Positions 6,378 to 7,694 of a DNA stretch of 7,694 nt are shown in pieces. Positions within the stretch are counted from its first letter, which is position 1. Each line of letters opens with the position of its first letter. Where the stretch lies: positions 1-7,694 of the forward strand of contig JABFXT010000697.1 in NCBI GenBank assembly GCA_013361595.1. Direction: 5' to 3'. The position numbers were made by a program, and so were the translations under genes. The notes under the pieces were generated by a model that was not told the DNA's origin, made no database searches, and worked only from the letters and a program-made list of their open reading frames with translations. Source of the DNA: Nocardia sp. (GTDB taxonomy: Bacteria > Actinomycetota > Actinomycetes > Mycobacteriales > Mycobacteriaceae).

Positions 6378-7043
6378 ATGACCCAGCCGCAGGCCGCGAC
6401 GGTGACCGTATTCGGATACGGCAGCGTGCGCGCCACTCCGGACCGAATCGTGCTCACGATCGGCGTCGAATGCCGCGCGAGCACCGTGAACCTGGCCTAC
6501 GACCGGGCGGGCCGGAGTGTGACGGCCCTGACCGCCGCGCTGCGCGACGACGGCGTGCCGGCCTCCGACATCGGCACCGGCATGCTGTCGGTGCGATCGG
6601 ATACCGCCTGGCAGGACGGCACGTCACGGGTGATCGGCTATATCGCGACCAGCACCCTCACGGTCATCCTCGCCGCCGCGGCCGATCCCACCCGGCCGAC
6701 CCCGTCGGAGATCGTCGCCCATGCTGTCGCGGCGGGTGGGGACGATGCGCGGCTGGGCGGTCTCCAGCACACCTTCGCCGACCGGGAACGCCTGCTGGAG
6801 CGGGCGCGGGACGCCGCCTGGGACAACGCACTGGACAAGGCACGGCAGTACGCGCGCCGGGCCGCCCGGGAATTGGGTCCCGTGCTCGAGATCACCGAAC
6901 ACACGACCGCGCCGCCGCCGCAACAACCCGCCGAACCCGGTGGTATCCGGTTGGTCGCCGCGTCGGCCCCGGCGGCGGTGCCGATCGAATCGGGTGAGGC
7001 CGAGATCACCGCGACGCTGCGCGCCACCTGGCAGCTGAAGTAG
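6378..7043 (+). CDS. SIMPL (DUF541) domain protein, predicted cytosolic
   Basis: A 221-residue protein that I assign to the SIMPL/DUF541 family, whose members include E. coli YggE and animal SIMPL; the molecular function is unclear. Typical features are an N-terminal strand ending in FGYGSVRATPDRIVLTIGV (12-30), a helix with regular small residues, GYIATSTLTV (87-96), an Ala/Arg-rich helix ALDKARQYARRAARELG (151-167), and a C-terminal strand ITATLRATWQL (210-220) closing the domain. Residues 178-200 form a Pro/Ala-rich loop. Unlike many bacterial members, it has no signal peptide or lipobox: the N-terminus MTQPQAATVTVFGYG runs straight into the domain. The start is fixed by GAGGAG 5 nt upstream. 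It is divergent from dxs and convergent with the methyltransferase gene, so it is probably monocistronic. I cannot link it to either neighbour's pathway. Confidence 0.85.
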   Translation: MTQPQAATVTVFGYGSVRATPDRIVLTIGVECRASTVNLAYDRAGRSVTALTAALRDDGVPASDIGTGMLSVRSDTAWQDGTSRVIGYIATSTLTVILAAAADPTRPTPSEIVAHAVAAGGDDARLGGLQHTFADRERLLERARDAAWDNALDKARQYARRAARELGPVLEITEHTTAPPPQQPAEPGGIRLVAASAPAAVPIESGEAEITATLRATWQLK

Positions 7044-7073
7044 CGGATGCGCAGGGCGGTCCCGGCGCATCCG
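7044..7073. terminator. Candidate bidirectional terminator between the SIMPL and methyltransferase genes
   Basis: CGGATGCGC (7044-7052) pairs perfectly with GCGCATCCG (7065-7073). An A/G mismatch follows, then GGG pairs with CCC around a CGGT tetraloop. The hairpin starts directly after the SIMPL stop codon and ends 6 nt before the methyltransferase stop, filling most of the 36-bp gap. There is no T-tract on either side. Structure is seen; function is inferred. Confidence 0.72.
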
Positions 7074-7079
7074 GTGGCC

Positions 7080-7694
7080 TCAGCGTTCCAGAAGCGCAAG
7101 ACATTCCACGTGATGGGTGGCGGGGAACGCGTCGAAGGCACGTAGCGCGCTCAGGCGGTACCCGGCGTCCAGATAGAGGCGCAGATCGCGGGCGAACGAC
7201 GCCGGATCACATCCGATGTGCACGATCCGCTCCGGTTCGGCGGCGGCGACGGCGTGCACCACCGGTTTGCCCGCCCCCGCCCGCGGTGGATCGAGCACCA
7301 CGACCTGCGGCCGCGCTCCACGGTGTCCGGCGGCCCATTGTTCGACGCGGCCGGCCCGGAGCCGCAGCCACGGCAGATCACCCAGCGCGGCATTACCGTC
7401 GGCGACGGCGGCCGGTGCGGATTCCAGGGCCAGCACCGTGCCGGTGGATCCCACCTGCTCGGCCAGCCGCGCGGCGAACACCCCCGCCCCGCTGTACAGA
7501 TCCCAGGCGGTCGCGCCGGCTCCCGGATCGGCCCACTCAGCGACGATATCCGAATAGCACTGCGCGGCACCGCGATGCGCCTGCCAGAATCCGGCCGCGG
7601 AGATCTCCCAGCGGCGGCCGGATACATACTGCACGGCCCGGCCGCTACCCTCGACCACCCAGTCGTCGCGGTCGGCGTGCGCGGCGGCCACGTC
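7080..7694 (-). CDS. TrmA/RumA-family class I SAM-dependent RNA (uracil-5)-methyltransferase, C-terminal part
   Basis: The C-terminal 204 codons of an RNA m5U-type methyltransferase; the frame is open to the right edge, so the N-terminus (often a TRAM domain and, in some members, a Fe-S cluster site) is missing. The catalytic domain is clear: GFWQAHRGAA (nt 7563-7592) resembles the family's FxQ segment; DLYSGAGVF (7476-7502) is the SAM-binding motif I; VVLDPPRAGAG (7269-7301) is motif IV; GCDPASFARDL (7182-7214) holds the predicted nucleophilic cysteine (codon 7209-7211); and HHVECLALLER (7083-7115) ends with the conserved Glu (7104-7106) proposed as general base. The family more often has CNP where this has CDP. 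By position it matches Rv2689c of M. tuberculosis. Whether it modifies tRNA or rRNA cannot be told. An internal GTG at 7691 is not the real start, since the conserved fold needs residues further upstream. Confidence 0.9.
   Translation of the reverse strand, partial: DVAAAHADRDDWVVEGSGRAVQYVSGRRWEISAAGFWQAHRGAAQCYSDIVAEWADPGAGATAWDLYSGAGVFAARLAEQVGSTGTVLALESAPAAVADGNAALGDLPWLRLRAGRVEQWAAGHRGARPQVVVLDPPRAGAGKPVVHAVAAAEPERIVHIGCDPASFARDLRLYLDAGYRLSALRAFDAFPATHHVECLALLER

Noticed and set aside
1..7694. A novel defence, mobile or secondary-metabolite system
   Set aside because: No transposase, integrase, nuclease-helicase, toxin-antitoxin, NRPS/PKS, CRISPR repeat or tRNA attachment site is visible. 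All genes belong to conserved core families in a known actinobacterial order.

Overview
The window looks like chromosomal DNA from a high-GC actinobacterium of the order Mycobacteriales, most likely Nocardia or a close relative. The evidence is strong GC bias at third codon positions, GTG starts, and gene content and order. In Mycobacterium tuberculosis the matching block, from memory, is Rv2677c (hemY/hemG), Rv2678c (hemE), Rv2680 (DUF3000), Rv2681 (RNase D), Rv2682c (dxs1) and, a little further on, Rv2689c (TrmA-like methyltransferase). echA15 (Rv2679), which sits between hemE and Rv2680 in M. tuberculosis, is not present here. The genus is an inference.

Layout. Positions 1-1930 (minus strand) carry two heme genes: the start of a porphyrinogen oxidase gene that runs off the left edge, and a complete hemE. 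A 221-bp divergent intergenic region follows. On the plus strand come a DUF3000 gene (2152-2787) and a ribonuclease D gene (2826-4196). dxs (4247-6145) faces RNase D tail to tail. A 232-bp divergent region separates dxs from a plus-strand gene for a cytosolic SIMPL/DUF541 protein (6378-7043). That gene converges on the 3' part of a TrmA/RumA-type RNA methyltransferase gene (7080-7694, minus strand), which runs off the right edge.

How the genes relate. HemE and the oxidase catalyse neighbouring steps of heme synthesis (uroporphyrinogen III to coproporphyrinogen III, then oxidation of the porphyrinogen). Dxs feeds isoprenoid synthesis. RNase D and the methyltransferase act on RNA. The DUF3000 and SIMPL proteins have no assigned function. 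I see no mobile element, tRNA, rRNA, CRISPR array, phage gene or defence system. This is an ordinary conserved core region, and I found no new multi-gene system.

The most interesting signals are in expression and composition. (1) All four genes that lack a Shine-Dalgarno sequence (the oxidase, hemE, DUF3000, RNase D) have a TANNNT -10 hexamer 6-8 nt before the start codon, the geometry of leaderless transcription. The two complete genes with a good Shine-Dalgarno (dxs, SIMPL) lack it. (2) Both tail-to-tail junctions hold a compact, nearly symmetrical hairpin with a perfect 9-bp outer stem and no T-tract, fitting bidirectional terminators. (3) The hexamer GATATC occurs 13 times, mostly because Asp-Ile is written GAT-ATC in a region where Asp is otherwise mostly GAC. 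(4) A perfect 7-bp inverted repeat overlaps the RNase D -10 box.
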